This document shows, one piece after another, positions 33,318 to 42,732 of a DNA stretch of 64,000 nt. A program made the translations under genes and the position numbers. Position 1 is the stretch's first letter; each line of letters starts with the position of its first letter. The stretch is taken from contig NZ_CP070326.1 in the NCBI RefSeq assembly GCF_016917755.1, forward strand, positions 6,448,001 through 6,512,000, read 5' to 3'. The notes beneath the pieces were generated by a model, which was given only the letters and a program-made list of their open reading frames with translations, did no database searches and was not told where the DNA came from. The stretch comes from Streptomyces noursei (GTDB lineage: Bacteria > Actinomycetota > Actinomycetes > Streptomycetales > Streptomycetaceae).

Positions 33318-33348
33318 ATATCGCGTCTTCGTTAGACACGATATATCG
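33318..33348. promoter_or_regulatory. PadR-type operator upstream of the DUF4097-PadR operon
   Basis: CATATCGCGTC (33318-33328) and GACACGATATA (33335-33345) form an imperfect inverted repeat, and the right half contains the perfect palindrome CGATATATCG (33339-33348). AT-rich dyads of this kind are typical PadR sites. Confidence 0.6.
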
Positions 33349-33448
33349 CAGCCTGTGGGAGTCAAGTGGATCCGTCCCTGACCGTGCCCTGATACACCCC
33401 TTTCGTTCACCCTAGGTGACGCCGGCGGGCCGGCGCCCCGGCCGGTGC

Positions 33449-33631
33449 CTACTCGTCGTCGTCCTCGTCGTCCAGCCGGGCCAGCCAGGTGGCCAGCCGC
33501 TCCACCGGCACCTCGAAGTCCGGGTTGAGGTCGACGAACGTCCGCAGCTGATCGGCCAGCCACCCGAGGGTGACCTCCTCGTCGCCGCGCCGGTTCTCCA
33601 GCTCCTCGATGCCGCGGTCAGTGAAATACAC
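33449..33631 (-). CDS. DUF6104 family protein
   Basis: The 60-residue protein reads MYFTDRGIEELENRRGDEEV, WLADQLRTFVDLNPDFEVPV, ERLATWLARLDDEDDDE and matches DUF6104, a small highly conserved Streptomyces family of unknown role with an acidic tail. It uses a GTG start. It stands alone between the PadR operon and kgd. Confidence 0.85.
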   Translation of the reverse strand: MYFTDRGIEELENRRGDEEVTLGWLADQLRTFVDLNPDFEVPVERLATWLARLDDEDDDE

Positions 33632-33732
33632 GTGCTCTCCAGCAGGTCAATGGGACAGTGCGGCCAGGATAGGCAGCCGCGCGGACCGCCCGTGCCGCGG
33701 GCGGCGGGTGGCCGTACCGCCCCCTCCGACAG

Positions 33733-33777
33733 CCCGAAGGGCCCGCCCCACCCGGAGGTGGTGACGGGCCCTTCGGG
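33733..33777 (-). terminator. Terminator of kgd
   Basis: CCCGAAGGGCCCG and CGGGCCCTTCGGG form a 13-bp perfect stem around a 19-base loop, 27 bases after the kgd stop. Confidence 0.85.
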
Positions 33778-33803
33778 GACCGTGTTCAGCGGTGGCCGAC
33801 CGC

Positions 33804-36800
33804 TCAGGCGTCGAAGACCTCCGCCATGAGCTGGGCCTGCTCGGCCTGGTGCCGCTTGGCCGAGCCGACCGCCGGCGACGAGCCGTGCGGCCGCGAGATG
33901 CGGCGCAGGCGCTCACCGTGCGGGACGTCGGCGCCGACCGCCAGGTCCAGGTGGTCGATCAGGTTGAGACCGAGGAACGGCCAGGCACCCTGGTTCGCCG
34001 GCTCCTCCTGCGCCCACAGGTACTTCCCGGCGTTCGGGAACTTCTTGATCTCCGCCTGGAGTTCGGCACCCGGCAGCGGGTACAGCCGCTCGATGCGCAC
34101 CAGCGCGGTGTCGAAGGCGCCGCGCTTCTCCCGCTCGGCCTCCAGGTCGTAGTAGACCTTGCCGGAGCAGAAGACGACCTTGCGGACGTCCTCGGCCTTG
34201 ACCGTGCTGTCGCCGATGACCGGACGGAAGCCGCCGGTGGTGAACTCCGCCGTCTTCGACGCCGCCGCCTTCAGACGCAGCATCGACTTCGGGGTGAAGA
34301 CGATCAGCGGCTTGTGGTGCGGGTTGTGCACCTGCCAGCGCAGCAGGTGGAAGTAGTTCGACGGGAGCGTCGGCATCGCGACGGTCATGTTGTTCTGCGC
34401 GCACAGCTGGAGGTAGCGCTCGATCCGGGCCGAGGAGTGGTCCGGGCCCTGGCCCTCGTAGCCGTGCGGGAGCAGCAGGGTGACGCCGGAGGTCTGGCCC
34501 CACTTCTGCTCCGCCGAGGAGATGAACTCGTCGATGACGGTCTGCGCGCCGTTGGCGAAGTCGCCGAACTGCGCCTCCCACATGACCAGCGACTCCGGAC
34601 GCGCCAGCGAGTAGCCGTACTCGAAGCCCATCGCCGCGTACTCGCTGAGCAGCGAGTCGTAGACGTTGAAGCGGGCCTGGTCGTCGGACAGGTACAGCAG
34701 CGGGGTGTAGTCCTCGCCGGTCTTCCGGTCGATCAGCACCGCGTGGCGCTGGCCGAACGTGCCGCGGCGGGAGTCCTGGCCGGCGAGCCGGACGGGGGTG
34801 CCCTCCATCAGCAGCGAGCCGATGGCCAGGGTCTCGCCCATGCCCCAGTCGATGGTGTCGTCCTCGATCATCGCCGCCCGGCGCTGCAGCTGCGGCAGCA
34901 GACGCGGGTGGACGGTGATGTGGTCGGGGATGTTGACCTGGGACTCGGCGATCCGCTTGACGACCTCCTGGGAGATCGCGGTGTCCACGAAGACCGGGAA
35001 CTCGGCCTTGGGCTGCGGCACCTCGGGGGTGACCGGGGCCGTCGTGGCGTCGCGGACTTCGGTGAAGACCTTCTCCAGCTGGCCCTGGAAGTCCTGCAGC
35101 GCCTGCTCGGCCTCTTCGAGGGTGATGTCGCCCCGGCCGATCAGCGACTCGGTGTAGAGCTTGCGCACCGAGCGCTTCTTGTCGATCAGGTCGTACATCA
35201 GCGGCTGGGTGAAGGCCGGGTTGTCCGACTCGTTGTGGCCGCGGCGGCGGTAGCAGATCAGGTCGATGACCACGTCCTTGTTGAACGCCTGGCGGAACTC
35301 GAAGGCGAGCCGCGCGACGCGGACGACGGCCTCGGGGTCGTCGCCGTTGACGTGGAAGATCGGGGCCTCGATCATGCGGGCCACGTCCGTCGCGTACATG
35401 GAGGAACGCGAGGACTCGGGGGCCGCGGTGAAGCCGACCTGGTTGTTGATGACGACGTGGACCGTGCCGCCGGTGCGGTAGCCGCGCAGCTGCGACATGT
35501 TCAGCGTCTCGGCGACCACGCCCTGGCCGGCGAACGCCGCGTCGCCGTGCAGCTGGATCGGCAGGACGGTGAAGTCCGTGCCGCCCTTGTTGATGATGTC
35601 CTGCTTGGCGCGGGAGACACCCTCGACGACCGGGTCCACGGCCTCCAGGTGGGAGGGGTTGGCGGTCAGCGAGACCTTGATCTGCTCGCCGTCCAGGCCG
35701 GTGAAGGTGCCCTCGGCGCCCAGGTGGTACTTCACGTCGCCGGAGCCGTGCATCGACTTCGGGTCGAGGTTGCCCTCGAACTCGCGGAAGATCTGCGCGT
35801 AGGACTTGCCGACGATGTTGGCGAGGACGTTGAGGCGGCCACGGTGGGCCATGCCGATGACGACCTCGTCCAGCCGCGCCTCGGCCGCGGAGTCGATGAC
35901 CGCGTCCAGCAGCGGGATGACCGATTCGCCGCCCTCCAGCGAGAACCGCTTCTGGCCGACGTACTTGGTCTGCAGGAACGTCTCGAACGCCTCGGCGGAG
36001 TTCAGCCGGCGCAGGATGCGCAGCTGCTCGTCGCGCTCGGGCGACTTGTGCGTGCGCTCGACCCGGTCCTGGATCCACTTGCGCTGCTTGGGGTCCTGGA
36101 TGTGCATGAACTCGATGCCGGTGGTACGGCAGTACGAGTCGCGCAGCACGCCGAGGATGTCGCGCAGCTTCATCATGGACTTGCCGGCGAAGCCGCCGAC
36201 CGCGAACTCCCGCTCCAGGTCCCACAGGGTGAGGCCGTGCTCGGTGATGTCCAGGTCGGGGTGCTTGCGCTGGTGGTACTCCAGCGGGTCGGTGTCGGCC
36301 ATGACGTGGCCGCGGACCCGGTAGGAGTGGATCAGCTCGAAGACCCGGGCGGCCTTGGTGACGTCGTCGTCGTGCGAGGCGTCGATGTCGCGCAGCCAGC
36401 GGATCGGCTCGTAGGGGATCCGCAGCGACTTGAAGATGTCGTCGAAGAAATCGTTCTCGCCGAGCAGCAGCTGGCTCATGATCCGCAGGAACTCGCCGGA
36501 GGCGGCGCCCTGGATCACCCGGTGGTCGTACGTGCTGGTCAGCGTCATGACCTTGGAGACGCCCAGCTTGTTCAGGGCGTCCTGCGAGGTGCCCTGGAAC
36601 TCGGCCGGGTAGTCCATCGAGCCGACGCCCATGATCATGGACTGGCCGGGCATCAGACGGGGCACCGAGTGGACGGTGCCGATGCCGCCGGGGTTGGTCA
36701 GCGACGCGGTGACCCCGGTGAAGTCGGCCATCGTGAGCTTGTTGTCACGGGCCCGGCGGACGATGTCCTCGTACGCCTGCCAGAACTCGAAGAAGGTCAT

Positions 36801-37583
36801 CGTCTCGGCCTTCTTGATGGCCGCGACGACCAGCTGGCGCTCGCCCTTCGCCTTGACCAGGTCGATCGCCAGGCCGAGGTTGATGTGCGGGGGCTTGACC
36901 AGCGTCGGCTTGCCGTCCTTCTCCGCGAAGGAGTTGTTCATCGACGGCATGGCCTTGAGGGCCTGCACCATGGCGTACCCGATGATGTGCGTGAAGGAGA
37001 CCTTCCCGCCGCGGGCGCGCTTGAGGTGGTTGTTGATGACGATCCGGTTGTCGAACAGCAGCTTCACCGGGACCGCGCGGACGGACGTGGCCGTCGGCAG
37101 CTCCAGGGACGCGCTCATGTTCTTCGCCACGGCCGCCGACGGGCCGCGCAGCGTCACGAGCTCCGGACCCTCGGGGGCCTCGGCGGGCTGCTTGGCGGCC
37201 GGCGCCGGCTTCGCCGCGGGCTTGGCGGGCGCGGTCTTGACCGGCGCCGCCGCGGCGGGCTTCGCCGGGGTGGCCGCGGGGGCAACGGCGGGCTTCGGCG
37301 CGGCCGCGGGGGCCGGGGCCGACGGAGCCGGGGCGGGGGACGAGCCCTCCGCGGGCTTGGCCGGCGCCGCGGGGCGCGCGGCGTCAGCCGTCCCGGCGCC
37401 GCCCGGCTTGTAGTCGGCGAAGAAGTCCCACCAGGCTCGGTCTACCGAGTTCGGGTCCTGGAGGTACTGCTGGTAGATCTCGTCGACGAGCCACTCGTTG
37501 GGCCCGAACGCGGCGGCAGGATTCTTCCCCTGCTCTCCTTGTTCGGTCGAGACACTCGCACTGTTGGGGGACTGTAGCGACAC
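33804..37583 (-). CDS. kgd: Multifunctional 2-oxoglutarate decarboxylase / dehydrogenase E1 with E2-like domain
   Basis: This 1259-residue enzyme has a short N-terminal helix (NEWLVDEIYQQYLQDPNSVD), an Ala/Pro/Lys linker (about 50-120), an E2-like succinyltransferase domain (RAVPVKLLFDNRIVINNHLK; TYDHRVIQGAASGEFL) and the E1 thiamine-diphosphate part (GMAHRGRLNVLANIVGKSYA; RRRGHNESDNPAFTQPLMY; PHGYEGQGPDHSSARIERYL). It performs the oxoglutarate step of the TCA cycle together with E2/E3. The actinobacterial fused layout and length agree with Kgd/OdhA. GTG 37583 gives VSLQSPNSASVST, the family start. Confidence 0.95.
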   Translation of the reverse strand: MSLQSPNSASVSTEQGEQGKNPAAAFGPNEWLVDEIYQQYLQDPNSVDRAWWDFFADYKPGGAGTADAARPAAPAKPAEGSSPAPAPSAPAPAAAPKPAVAPAATPAKPAAAAPVKTAPAKPAAKPAPAAKQPAEAPEGPELVTLRGPSAAVAKNMSASLELPTATSVRAVPVKLLFDNRIVINNHLKRARGGKVSFTHIIGYAMVQALKAMPSMNNSFAEKDGKPTLVKPPHINLGLAIDLVKAKGERQLVVAAIKKAETMTFFEFWQAYEDIVRRARDNKLTMADFTGVTASLTNPGGIGTVHSVPRLMPGQSMIMGVGSMDYPAEFQGTSQDALNKLGVSKVMTLTSTYDHRVIQGAASGEFLRIMSQLLLGENDFFDDIFKSLRIPYEPIRWLRDIDASHDDDVTKAARVFELIHSYRVRGHVMADTDPLEYHQRKHPDLDITEHGLTLWDLEREFAVGGFAGKSMMKLRDILGVLRDSYCRTTGIEFMHIQDPKQRKWIQDRVERTHKSPERDEQLRILRRLNSAEAFETFLQTKYVGQKRFSLEGGESVIPLLDAVIDSAAEARLDEVVIGMAHRGRLNVLANIVGKSYAQIFREFEGNLDPKSMHGSGDVKYHLGAEGTFTGLDGEQIKVSLTANPSHLEAVDPVVEGVSRAKQDIINKGGTDFTVLPIQLHGDAAFAGQGVVAETLNMSQLRGYRTGGTVHVVINNQVGFTAAPESSRSSMYATDVARMIEAPIFHVNGDDPEAVVRVARLAFEFRQAFNKDVVIDLICYRRRGHNESDNPAFTQPLMYDLIDKKRSVRKLYTESLIGRGDITLEEAEQALQDFQGQLEKVFTEVRDATTAPVTPEVPQPKAEFPVFVDTAISQEVVKRIAESQVNIPDHITVHPRLLPQLQRRAAMIEDDTIDWGMGETLAIGSLLMEGTPVRLAGQDSRRGTFGQRHAVLIDRKTGEDYTPLLYLSDDQARFNVYDSLLSEYAAMGFEYGYSLARPESLVMWEAQFGDFANGAQTVIDEFISSAEQKWGQTSGVTLLLPHGYEGQGPDHSSARIERYLQLCAQNNMTVAMPTLPSNYFHLLRWQVHNPHHKPLIVFTPKSMLRLKAAASKTAEFTTGGFRPVIGDSTVKAEDVRKVVFCSGKVYYDLEAEREKRGAFDTALVRIERLYPLPGAELQAEIKKFPNAGKYLWAQEEPANQGAWPFLGLNLIDHLDLAVGADVPHGERLRRISRPHGSSPAVGSAKRHQAEQAQLMAEVFDA

Positions 37584-37820
37584 GGCGGCAACCGCCCTCT
37601 TCCGCTTCCTAAGGTGGTGGACAGCGGGAATAAAGGCTACGCCTCTTGTGACCTTTGGTGCAGTCCGGGAGGGCCACTCGTCGCGCACGTCACATTCACC
37701 GAAGGGTTTCAGGGTCTGACTTGGCGGGAAACACACGTGGTTTGCCCGTGTGCGGGTAGCGCTCATCGCCGTTGCACCCCGGAATGAGTGCTCCCGCCAC
37801 CGACCCTACGTCAGTCGACG

Positions 37821-38945
37821 TCAACCCCGGGATGACTCCAGCCCCGGAAGAGTGACCCGGATCCGGCAACCCCGGGATGATTCCGCCACCCCGATCCGTC
37901 CGCCGTGCAGGTCCACCGCCCAGCGCGCGATCGCCAGGCCCAGCCCCGTCCCGCCGTCGGTGCCCGGGCCCGAGGGGCCGGGGCCGCCGCGGTTGAACCG
38001 CTCGAAGACCCGGTAGCGCTCGGACTCCGGAATGCCGGGGCCCTCGTCCTGCACCTCCAGCACCAGGCTCGCCGGCCCGTCGCCGCGCCGGGCCCGGACC
38101 GTGACCCGGCCGTGCCGCGGGCTGTGCTTGATGGCGTTGTCGATGAGGTTGGCGACGACCTGGTGGAGCCGCTCGGCGTCGGCGTACGCGGTCAGCTCCG
38201 GCGGGGAGACGTCGAGGTGCAGATGGACGTCGGTACGGGTGTGGGTGCCGGAGCTGGCGAGGCCGGAGAGGGTGGAGGCGCCGCGGCTCATGTTGGCCTC
38301 CTTGAGCACCCCGGACAGGTACGGCCAGACCTCGAAGCGTCGGGCGTGCAGCGGCACCACGCCGTTGTCCAGCCGGGACAGGTCCAGCAGGTGCTCCACC
38401 AGCCGGCCCAGCCGCTCGGTCTGCTTCAGCGCCGTGCGCATGGTGTCGGAGTCGGGCTCGCAGACGCCGTCGACGACGTTCTCCAGCACCGCGCGCAGCG
38501 CCGCGATGGGGGTGCGCAGCTCGTGCGAGACGTTGGCGACCAATTCCTTGCGGTGGGTGTCCACCGCCTCCAGGTCGGCGGCCATGCGGTTGAAGGCGTC
38601 GGCCAGGTCGCCGAACTCGTCGCGGCGGCCGGCGCGCACCCGGCGGGTGTAGTCACCGTGCGCCATCGCCCGGGTGACGTCGGTCATCTCGCCGAGCGGG
38701 GCGGTCAGGCCGGTCGCCACGAACTGGGTGATCAGCAGCGAGGCGATGATCGAGAAGACCGTGATCACCCGCAGCTCGGTCGCCGAGTGCATCGCCACGA
38801 AGACCAGGAGTGTGGTGATGATCACCGAGATGATCACCAGGGCGCCGAGCGCCGCCTTGACCGAGCGGTACGGGTCCAGGGGGCGCAGCGCCTCCCAGGT
38901 CCGGTCCCACAGGGCGCGCGCCCGTGGCCGCCACTGACGGATCAT
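37821..38945 (-). CDS. Sensor histidine kinase (HAMP, HisKA, HATPase)
   Basis: The 374-residue kinase has two membrane helices close together (VKAALGALVIISVIITTLLV and ELRVITVFSIIASLLITQFV), so only a minimal external loop, then a HAMP, the phospho-acceptor box KELVANVSHELRTPIAALRA, N box VVANLIDNAIKHSPRHG and G boxes DEGPGIPESER and GGTGLGLAIARW. It is second in the operon: its ATG overlaps the response-regulator stop as ATGA. Lack of a large sensor domain suggests sensing in or at the membrane. The pair resembles CseBC-like envelope sensors but sigE is absent. Confidence 0.93.
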   Translation of the reverse strand: MIRQWRPRARALWDRTWEALRPLDPYRSVKAALGALVIISVIITTLLVFVAMHSATELRVITVFSIIASLLITQFVATGLTAPLGEMTDVTRAMAHGDYTRRVRAGRRDEFGDLADAFNRMAADLEAVDTHRKELVANVSHELRTPIAALRAVLENVVDGVCEPDSDTMRTALKQTERLGRLVEHLLDLSRLDNGVVPLHARRFEVWPYLSGVLKEANMSRGASTLSGLASSGTHTRTDVHLHLDVSPPELTAYADAERLHQVVANLIDNAIKHSPRHGRVTVRARRGDGPASLVLEVQDEGPGIPESERYRVFERFNRGGPGPSGPGTDGGTGLGLAIARWAVDLHGGRIGVAESSRGCRIRVTLPGLESSRG

Positions 38946-39682
38946 GCCGGCGGGGTCTCCAGGGCGTACCCCACGCCGTGGACGGTGCGGATGCGCTCGG
39001 CTCCGATCTTGCGGCGCAGTGCCTTGATGTGGCTGTCGACCGTCCGCGTGCCCGACGCGTCCGCCCAGTCCCAGACCTCGGCCAGCAGCTGCTCGCGGGA
39101 GAGCACCGCGCGCGGGGTGTTCGCCAGGCAGACCAGCAGGTCGAACTCGGTGGGGGTGAGGTGGACGTCGGTGCCGCGCACCCGTACCCGGCGCTGGGCG
39201 TGGTCGATCTCCAGCTCGCCCAGCCGCAGGATGCCGCTGCGCGGGGTGTGCGCGGCCAGCGCGGCCCGCTCGACCCGGCGCAGCAGGACGTGCACCCGGG
39301 CGGCCAGCTCCCGCATGGAGAACGGCTTGGTCATGTAGTCGTCGGCGCCGACCCCGAGGCCGACCAGCATGTCGGTCTCGTCGTCGCGGGCGGTGAGCAT
39401 CATCACCGGCACCGGGCGCTGGGCCTGCACCCGACGGCACACCTCCAGGCCGTCGAAGCCCGGCAGCATCACGTCGAGCACGAGCAGGTCCGGCTGCCAC
39501 GCCTCGGCGGTGTCGACCGCGGCCGGGCCGTCGGTGGCCGTCTGCACCTGGAACCCCTCGGCGCGCAGCCGGGCCGCGATGGCCTCGACGATCGTCGGAT
39601 CGTCCTCCACGACCAGGACCCGGCGCTGGGCGCCCGGCGTGGCCGCGGTGGTGCCGCCCTGGGTTGTCTGAGTCTGGTCCAT
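38942..39682 (-). CDS. OmpR/PhoB-family response regulator
   Basis: The 246-residue protein has a receiver domain (RRVLVVEDDPTIVEAIAARL; phospho-Asp in DLLVLDVMLPGFDGLEV; KPFSMREL) and a C-terminal winged helix (LTPTEFDLLVCLANTPRAVL; TRTVDSHIKALRRKIGAERI; TVHGVGYAL). It is the partner of the downstream kinase. ATG 39682 was preferred; ATG 39697 is in frame with no better ribosome site. Confidence 0.93.
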   Translation of the reverse strand: MDQTQTTQGGTTAATPGAQRRVLVVEDDPTIVEAIAARLRAEGFQVQTATDGPAAVDTAEAWQPDLLVLDVMLPGFDGLEVCRRVQAQRPVPVMMLTARDDETDMLVGLGVGADDYMTKPFSMRELAARVHVLLRRVERAALAAHTPRSGILRLGELEIDHAQRRVRVRGTDVHLTPTEFDLLVCLANTPRAVLSREQLLAEVWDWADASGTRTVDSHIKALRRKIGAERIRTVHGVGYALETPPA

Positions 39683-39765
39683 CGCCCGCCCCTGCATGTG
39701 CCCTGCGTGGTCGCGTCTTGCTGGGCAGCAGCGTAAGGGCATGATGTGACAGTCGGCTACGCGCC

Positions 39766-40527
39766 CTACGCGGACCGGAGCGCCAGGTGGACGACGTCCG
39801 GGACGCCTCGGGCAACCGGCATCTCTTCCGTCCTTACACCCTCGAAACCGGCATTTCTCAGCGCCTGTTCGAACGCCGGCGAGGGCCGGGCCGACCACAC
39901 GGCGAGCACCCCGCCCGAGGTCAGACGGTCCCGGCAGGCGGCCAGGCCGGCGGGGGAGTAGAGGCCGTCGTTGTCCTCGGTGACGGTCCAGTCGGGGCCG
40001 TTGTCGATGTCCAAGCACAGGGCGTCGTAGGCGAGTTGGCCGGCGTCCGTGCACAGGTGCGCCACCAGGTCGGTGTGCAGGATCTCGGTGCGGGGATCGG
40101 CCAGTGCCGGCCCGGAGACCGCCGCCAGCGGGCCCGTGCGGTGCCAGTCGATCACCGCCGTCTCCCGCTCGACGACCGTGATCCGGCCCCACCGCGGCTC
40201 GTCCGCGGCCCGGGCCAGCGAGAAGCCCACGCCCAGTCCGCCGATCAGTACCGAGGGGCTCTCGCGGTCGGGCGGCAGGGCGGCCAGCGCGGCGTCCACC
40301 AGCAGCCGTTCGGAGCGGCCGTCGGAGGTGTCCATCAGGAAGCAGCCGTTGGCGATGATCTCGTAGACCGGGCCGCACCTCCCGGGCGCCGCAAGGGCGT
40401 TGGGGTTTGCGGCGGCCGGACCCCGCTGCCGCAGCACCACCTCCCCGTAGGGGCCCTCGCGGCGGTCGAGGGTGCGTACGGCCGGCTCGTCGCCGGCGGT
40501 CGGATGCCAGGGGTGAACGGGAGCCAT
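39766..40527 (-). CDS. Spermidine synthase-like SAM-fold protein
   Basis: The 253-residue protein has a spermidine-synthase-type Rossmann core: EIIANGCFLMDTSDGRSERL, SVLIGGLGVGFSLARA, ITVVERETAVIDWHR and YDALCLDIDNGPDWTV. The aminopropyl-transfer Asp of true spermidine synthases is not evident, so the reaction is unknown. It lies upstream of, and in the same direction as, the two-component genes, 83 bases away. Confidence 0.82.
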   Translation of the reverse strand: MAPVHPWHPTAGDEPAVRTLDRREGPYGEVVLRQRGPAAANPNALAAPGRCGPVYEIIANGCFLMDTSDGRSERLLVDAALAALPPDRESPSVLIGGLGVGFSLARAADEPRWGRITVVERETAVIDWHRTGPLAAVSGPALADPRTEILHTDLVAHLCTDAGQLAYDALCLDIDNGPDWTVTEDNDGLYSPAGLAACRDRLTSGGVLAVWSARPSPAFEQALRNAGFEGVRTEEMPVARGVPDVVHLALRSA

Positions 40528-40742
40528 GCGGCCATCTTGACCACAGTCCGGCGCGGCGGTCCAACGGTTTCGGACCCGGTTCCGGGACGGTTCCGGGGCG
40601 ATTCCGCGAGGCCGACACGCGCAACGCCGTGCATCGCACGAGGGTTGAGGGCTGTGAGGGATATCACCCGCACAGCTGACTCATGGGTTGGCCGGGCACA
40701 GTGGAGCGCGGACGATGCGCGGGGCGGCGGAAGGGGCCTGGA

Positions 40743-41699
40743 ATGGCGAGTGCGGTGGAGACGGCCGGCGGCGCGCCGGCCGGGGACGGGGCGGCGCCGG
40801 ACAGCGGTGCGCCGGTCCTCCTCGCCGGGCTGCCCCGGCAGCGCGGCGGCGCGGGCGCGCCGGCCGCGCACCCCACCGCCCCGGTCCCCGCCGCCCGCCG
40901 CCCCTGGACGGGCCTGCGCCCCTGGCGGCTGCTCCCCACCCCGACCGGCACCCCCTTCACGTTCGGTTACGCGCTGCTGCTCGTGGCCACCTCGCTCTTC
41001 GCCGAGCACGGCAACCCCTCCGTGGTCTCCGCACTGCTCCAGGGCTCCAGCACCGACGTGGTCCACCTCGCACAGGCGCCGCTGCTGGTGCTGGTCGCCA
41101 GCGCGCTGTGGATCGCCGGCGGGCTGACCTCGGGGTACGCCGTCGCCTTCCTCTTCGTGCTGACCGCCCTGGAGCGGCGGATCGGCGGGGTGCGCAGCGC
41201 GGTGGTGTTCTTCGGCGGGCACGCGCTGGCCACCCTCGCCACCGAGGTGCCGATCGGCTTCTCGGTCGCCGCCGGCGGGCTGCCGGACAGCTCGCTGCAC
41301 CGCCTCGACTACGGCATCAGCTTCGGTGTGATGGCCTGCCTGGGGGCGCTCGCCGGGCTGTTGCCCGCCTGGGCGCGCTGGCCGCTGCTGGCCGCCGGCG
41401 GCTACCAGGCGGTGACCGGGCTGCTCGCCTACATCGACCCGATGACCGACTGGGGCCATCTGCTCTCGCTCGCCCTGGGTGTCGCCGCCTGGCCGTTGCT
41501 GCGCTGCTGGCAGGCGCGGCGGGCCGGGCCCCCGCCGCTGCCCGGGGACCTGGGCCATCCGGCGCTCCGGACGCCCGGGCTGCCGCGGACGTCCTGGTTC
41601 CCGGCGCCGCCCGGTGCTCGGGCCGCCCGGCCCGCCGCGGGTCACGGACAATGGGACTCCTCGCGGGCGCTTGGTAGGGAGGGCGCCCGCCGGCCGTAG
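40743..41699 (+). CDS. Rhomboid-like membrane protein
   Basis: The 318-residue protein has a disordered Ala/Pro-rich N-terminus (~65 residues), about six membrane helices and a Pro-rich tail. A possible catalytic Ser lies in YGISFGVMACLG and a His in DWGHLLSLALGVA, near the expected rhomboid helices 4 and 6, but the classic GxSG is altered to GISF, so protease activity is uncertain. GAAGG precedes ATG 40743. The pentapeptide gene follows 15 bases later. Confidence 0.75.
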   Translation: MASAVETAGGAPAGDGAAPDSGAPVLLAGLPRQRGGAGAPAAHPTAPVPAARRPWTGLRPWRLLPTPTGTPFTFGYALLLVATSLFAEHGNPSVVSALLQGSSTDVVHLAQAPLLVLVASALWIAGGLTSGYAVAFLFVLTALERRIGGVRSAVVFFGGHALATLATEVPIGFSVAAGGLPDSSLHRLDYGISFGVMACLGALAGLLPAWARWPLLAAGGYQAVTGLLAYIDPMTDWGHLLSLALGVAAWPLLRCWQARRAGPPPLPGDLGHPALRTPGLPRTSWFPAPPGARAARPAAGHGQWDSSRALGREGARRP

Positions 41700-41714
41700 G
41701 AGCAGAGAAGAACC

Positions 41715-42578
41715 GTGTCGCACGAGCACCGCCGCCCCGCCCAGGACCGCACGTCCGCCCCGACGCAATCCCCGGACGCCGCCCGGTTGCCGCTGCTCTC
41801 CGACTGCGGGAACTGCTTCGGCCTGTGCTGTGTGGCGCTGCCGTTCGCGCGCTCGGCGGACTTCGCCCTCGACAAGGAGGCCGGGCGGCCCTGCCCGAAC
41901 CTCCAGGCCGACTTCCGCTGCGGCGTCCACCAGGAACTGCGGCAGCGCGGCTTCTCCGGCTGCACGGTCTTCGAGTGCTTCGGCGCCGGCCAGAAGATCT
42001 CCCAGGTCACCTTCCAGGGGCAGGACTGGCGGACCGCGCCGGAGACCGCCCGGCCGATGTTCGACGCGTTCGCCGTGATGCGTCAGCTGCACGAACTGCT
42101 CTGGTACCTGACCGAGGCGGTGGCGCTGCCCGCTGCCCGCCCGCTGCGGGACGAGCTGCGGGCGGCCCTGGAGAAGACCGAGCGGCTGACCCTGGGCACC
42201 GCGGAGGAACTGGCCGGGCTGGACGTGCCCGCCCACCGGGGCGAGGTCAACACCCTGCTGCTGCGGGTCGGCGAGCTGGTCCGGGCGAAGGTCCCGGGCC
42301 GGAAGAAGGACCGGCGCGGCGCGGACCTGATGGGGGCACGCCTGACGGGCGCGGACCTCAAGGGCGCCAACCTGCGCGGCGCCTATCTCATCGCCGCCGA
42401 CCTGCGGGGCGCCGACCTGCGCTCCGCGGACATGATCGGCGCCGACCTCCGGGACGCCGATCTGCGCGGCGCCGACCTCACCGGCAGCATCTTCCTGACG
42501 CAGGCCCAGGTGAACGCCGCCCGGGGCGACGCGGCCACCAGGCTGCCGCGCGGGCTGCGCCGCCCCGCCCACTGGTAG
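41715..42578 (+). CDS. Pentapeptide-repeat protein with Cys-rich N-terminus
   Basis: The 287-residue protein begins with a cysteine cluster (LSDCGNCFGLCCVALPFARS, RPCPNL, FRCGVH, GCTVFECFG), likely to bind a metal. The C-terminal part has pentapeptide repeats of the A(D/N)LxG type (GADLMGARLTGADLKGANLR, GAYLIAADLRGADLRSADMI), forming a right-handed beta helix. Function is unknown. The GTG has AGGAGCAG upstream, and the gene is in an operon with the rhomboid-like gene. Confidence 0.85.
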   Translation: MSHEHRRPAQDRTSAPTQSPDAARLPLLSDCGNCFGLCCVALPFARSADFALDKEAGRPCPNLQADFRCGVHQELRQRGFSGCTVFECFGAGQKISQVTFQGQDWRTAPETARPMFDAFAVMRQLHELLWYLTEAVALPAARPLRDELRAALEKTERLTLGTAEELAGLDVPAHRGEVNTLLLRVGELVRAKVPGRKKDRRGADLMGARLTGADLKGANLRGAYLIAADLRGADLRSADMIGADLRDADLRGADLTGSIFLTQAQVNAARGDAATRLPRGLRRPAHW

Positions 42579-42691
42579 CGGCGCCCGCTTGTCCTCGGCC
42601 GGGCCCACCGCCCCTGGCCCGTAACCGAGTTGCCGTCACCTGATCGCTCACAGCGAACACGCGCGAGGGAACAACGGCAGGGCTCCCAGCA

Positions 42692-42710
42692 TTGAGTGGG
42701 TAAAGCTCAA
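42692..42710. promoter_or_regulatory. HAIR-like operator (HspR site) upstream of lon
   Basis: TTGAGT-N7-GCTCAA lies 23 bases before the lon ATG and differs by one base from the HAIR consensus TTGAGT-N7-ACTCAA. HspR controls lon in Streptomyces, so heat-shock repression is expected. Confidence 0.8.
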
Positions 42711-42732
42711 CTTGCTTGCCGAAGGGGAGATC

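Noticed and set aside
33792..37577. Very long open frame (over 1200 codons) on the plus strand opposite kgd
   Set aside because: It is the antisense shadow of kgd, caused by high GC at third codon positions; its composition (Val/Leu/Asp/Arg repeats) has no domains, whereas the minus strand has clear thiamine and E2 motifs.
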